Assembly: GCA_949292445.1 (NCBI GenBank)
Contig: CASEZU010000128.1
Coordinates: 1-53,763, forward strand
DNA from: an uncultured Spirochaetales bacterium
Lineage (GTDB): Bacteria > Spirochaetota > Spirochaetia > Sphaerochaetales > Sphaerochaetaceae
Length of the DNA: 53,763 nt
Direction of reading: 5' to 3'
Shown here: positions 52,655 through 53,763 of the stretch, piece by piece
How the letters are laid out: the number at the start of each line of letters is the position of its first letter
Numbering within the stretch: the first letter of the stretch is position 1
Notes under the pieces: generated by a model
Seen by the model: only the letters and a program-made list of their open reading frames with translations
Database searches by the model: none
What the model was told of the DNA's origin: nothing
Translations under genes and position numbers: made by a program

Positions 52655-52667
52655 TATCATCGGTAGC
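52655..52667 (+). promoter_or_regulatory. -10 element of asparaginase-like gene, leaderless type
   Basis: TATCAT (52655-52660), 7 bases, ATG. No convincing -35 (TGTTAA at 17 bp is weak). No Shine-Dalgarno sequence. Confidence 0.45.
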
Positions 52668-53171
52668 ATGGACGACAGGACAATCAGGATAATCACAACA
52701 GGCGGAACATTCGACAAGCACTATGACGCCGTGAAAGGCGAGCTCACGTTCAGGGAGAGCCATCTCCCGAGGATCCTCAACCAGTCGAGGGTGACGCTCC
52801 CCATCCACCTGGATGCGCTCTTCGCAGTCGACAGCCTCGTGATGACAGAGGAACAGAGGCAGAAGGTGGCGGAGAACGCGATCGCCTCAGTCGAGGAACT
52901 TGTCGTGATCATCCACGGCACGGACACGATGGTGAAGACTGCGAAACTCCTGGAAGCAGAGATACCGGAGGGTGACAGCCATGTCTATGTCTTCACAGGA
53001 GCTATGATCCCCTATGCTCTTGAAGAGAGCGATGCAGTATTCAACCTCGGCTGTGCAATAACCGCTGTACAGCTTCTGCCCCCGGGTGTGTATGTCACGA
53101 TGGGCGGCAGGATATACAGAGCGGATGCTGTAAGGAAGAACAAGGAGAAAGGCATCTTCGAGGCAATCTGA
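52668..53171 (+). CDS. Single-domain asparaginase-like protein
   Basis: 167 residues, about half of a type I/II asparaginase. The N-terminal catalytic loop is ITTGGTFDK, the second Thr-Asp motif is IHGTDTMVKTA and a third conserved piece is FTGAMIP; the C-terminal domain that completes the active site in normal dimers is missing. It may be an amidase on another substrate. It precedes hflX by 2 bp. Confidence 0.85.
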   Translation: MDDRTIRIITTGGTFDKHYDAVKGELTFRESHLPRILNQSRVTLPIHLDALFAVDSLVMTEEQRQKVAENAIASVEELVVIIHGTDTMVKTAKLLEAEIPEGDSHVYVFTGAMIPYALEESDAVFNLGCAITAVQLLPPGVYVTMGGRIYRADAVRKNKEKGIFEAI

Positions 53172-53173
53172 CA

Positions 53174-53763
53174 ATGGGAGTGCTTCTTATCAACATCCGC
53201 AGGCAGGGAGAGGATGAACGCCTGTCTCTGCTGCGTCAGGAAGAGACGGAAAGCCTCCTCAGGACCCTTTCCCTTGAAGTCGCTGCTTCAGTCACATACA
53301 CACTTCGCGAGGTAAATGTCTCGACTTATATAGGGCCAGGACAGGCTGAGAACGCGCTGGAATATGCCAGAGCTTTTGACGCAGATGAGGTTGTCATAAA
53401 TGCGTTCATCTCTCCGAGGCAGGAGAAAAACCTCGAGAACATGCTTGGGATGCCGATCTCCGACCGCGAGGCTGTCATCCTCTCCATTTTCTTCCAGAAT
53501 GCCCACTCCAGGGAGGCGCGGCTGCAGATCGAGAAAGCGGAAGCAGAGTATCTGAGGCCCAGGCTGCAGAACAGAGAAGCCAGTCTCTCGCAGCAGCGCG
53601 GCGGTGTCCGCGGAGCCAAGGGAGAAGGAGAAAGGAAGATAGAGCTTGAGCGGAGGCTCATTGATCAGAGAATAAGATCTCTGGAGCGCGAGATAAAGGA
53701 AGTCGAGGCAATAAGAAGGACAAAGCGCAAGGAACGCGAGCGCAGCGGAATCTTCACCTTCGC
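53174..53763 (+). CDS. hflX: Ribosome-splitting GTPase HflX, N-terminal part (cut by window edge)
   Basis: 196 residues before the edge. STYIGPGQAENA and the VINAFISPRQEKNLE...ISDREAVILSIFFQNAHSREARLQIE block are the HflX N-domain, then a coiled region begins (LERRLIDQRIRSLEREI) that leads to the G domain off the edge. The start is 2 bp after the asparaginase-like stop. Confidence 0.92.
   Translation, partial: MGVLLINIRRQGEDERLSLLRQEETESLLRTLSLEVAASVTYTLREVNVSTYIGPGQAENALEYARAFDADEVVINAFISPRQEKNLENMLGMPISDREAVILSIFFQNAHSREARLQIEKAEAEYLRPRLQNREASLSQQRGGVRGAKGEGERKIELERRLIDQRIRSLEREIKEVEAIRRTKRKERERSGIFTF

Overview
The window is a dense, mostly minus-strand stretch of a chromosome from an anaerobic spirochaete, probably a Sphaerochaeta- or Treponema-like member of Spirochaetota. 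The evidence is a class I (archaeal-type) lysyl-tRNA synthetase, many lipobox proteins, outer-membrane beta-barrel proteins, a CdaA/CdaR c-di-AMP pair, and a complete NADH-dependent [FeFe]-hydrogenase operon beside rex. No rRNA, tRNA, CRISPR array or insertion sequence was recognised. The lineage is inferred from gene content only.

Layout. 1-19776 (minus) is a chain of housekeeping genes, many overlapping by a few bases: an MFS exporter (cut by the left edge), two-subunit class I fumarase, a YhcC-type radical SAM protein, a PlpD-like patatin with its own barrel, fmt-def, an ECF vitamin-type transporter (A1, A2, T, S) with a linked P-loop kinase and a DUF3842 protein, priA, a divergent family-4-like uracil-DNA glycosylase, truA, acpS, cdaR-cdaA, glpK and an M16C peptidase. 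nfo diverges at 19854. 20679-26582 (minus) holds envelope proteins of unknown role, pepT and an orphan PTS EIIA. A large lipoprotein (26689-28764, plus) meets the hydrogenase operon (28817-33692, minus) at a bidirectional terminator; rex diverges upstream of that operon. 34539-36153 is a broken lipoprotein gene. 36218-41426 is a solute-binding lipoprotein / histidine kinase / AraC response regulator set with an OGG-type glycosylase. After a highly structured 315-bp gap come an EEP-family lipoprotein, clpP, era (plus), a heterodimeric ABC exporter, a flavodoxin-like reductase and lysS. 49925-53763 has an RlpA-like SPOR protein, an AT-rich island with a small lipoprotein and tandem palindromes, an outer-membrane protein, a one-domain asparaginase-like protein and the start of hflX.

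The main cross-cutting observation is promoter architecture. At about ten genes that begin transcription units (nfo, M16C, glpK, DUF3842, pepT, clpP, era, lysS, rlpA-like, asparaginase-like), a -10-like hexamer ends only 6-7 bases before the ATG and no Shine-Dalgarno sequence can fit in the transcript. This predicts leaderless mRNAs. Genes inside operons, and a few others (hyd, rex, the large lipoproteins, the 51358 barrel), have good Shine-Dalgarno sequences.

Other points of interest are a hydrogenase-operon ferredoxin-like subunit with no cysteines, a palindrome over the hydrogenase -10, the structured RNA-like region at 41562-41743, tandem 31-bp palindromic repeats near 51300, and a lipoprotein gene broken by a poly-G frameshift plus an in-frame TGA. 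All functions are read from motifs by eye; no search was run.
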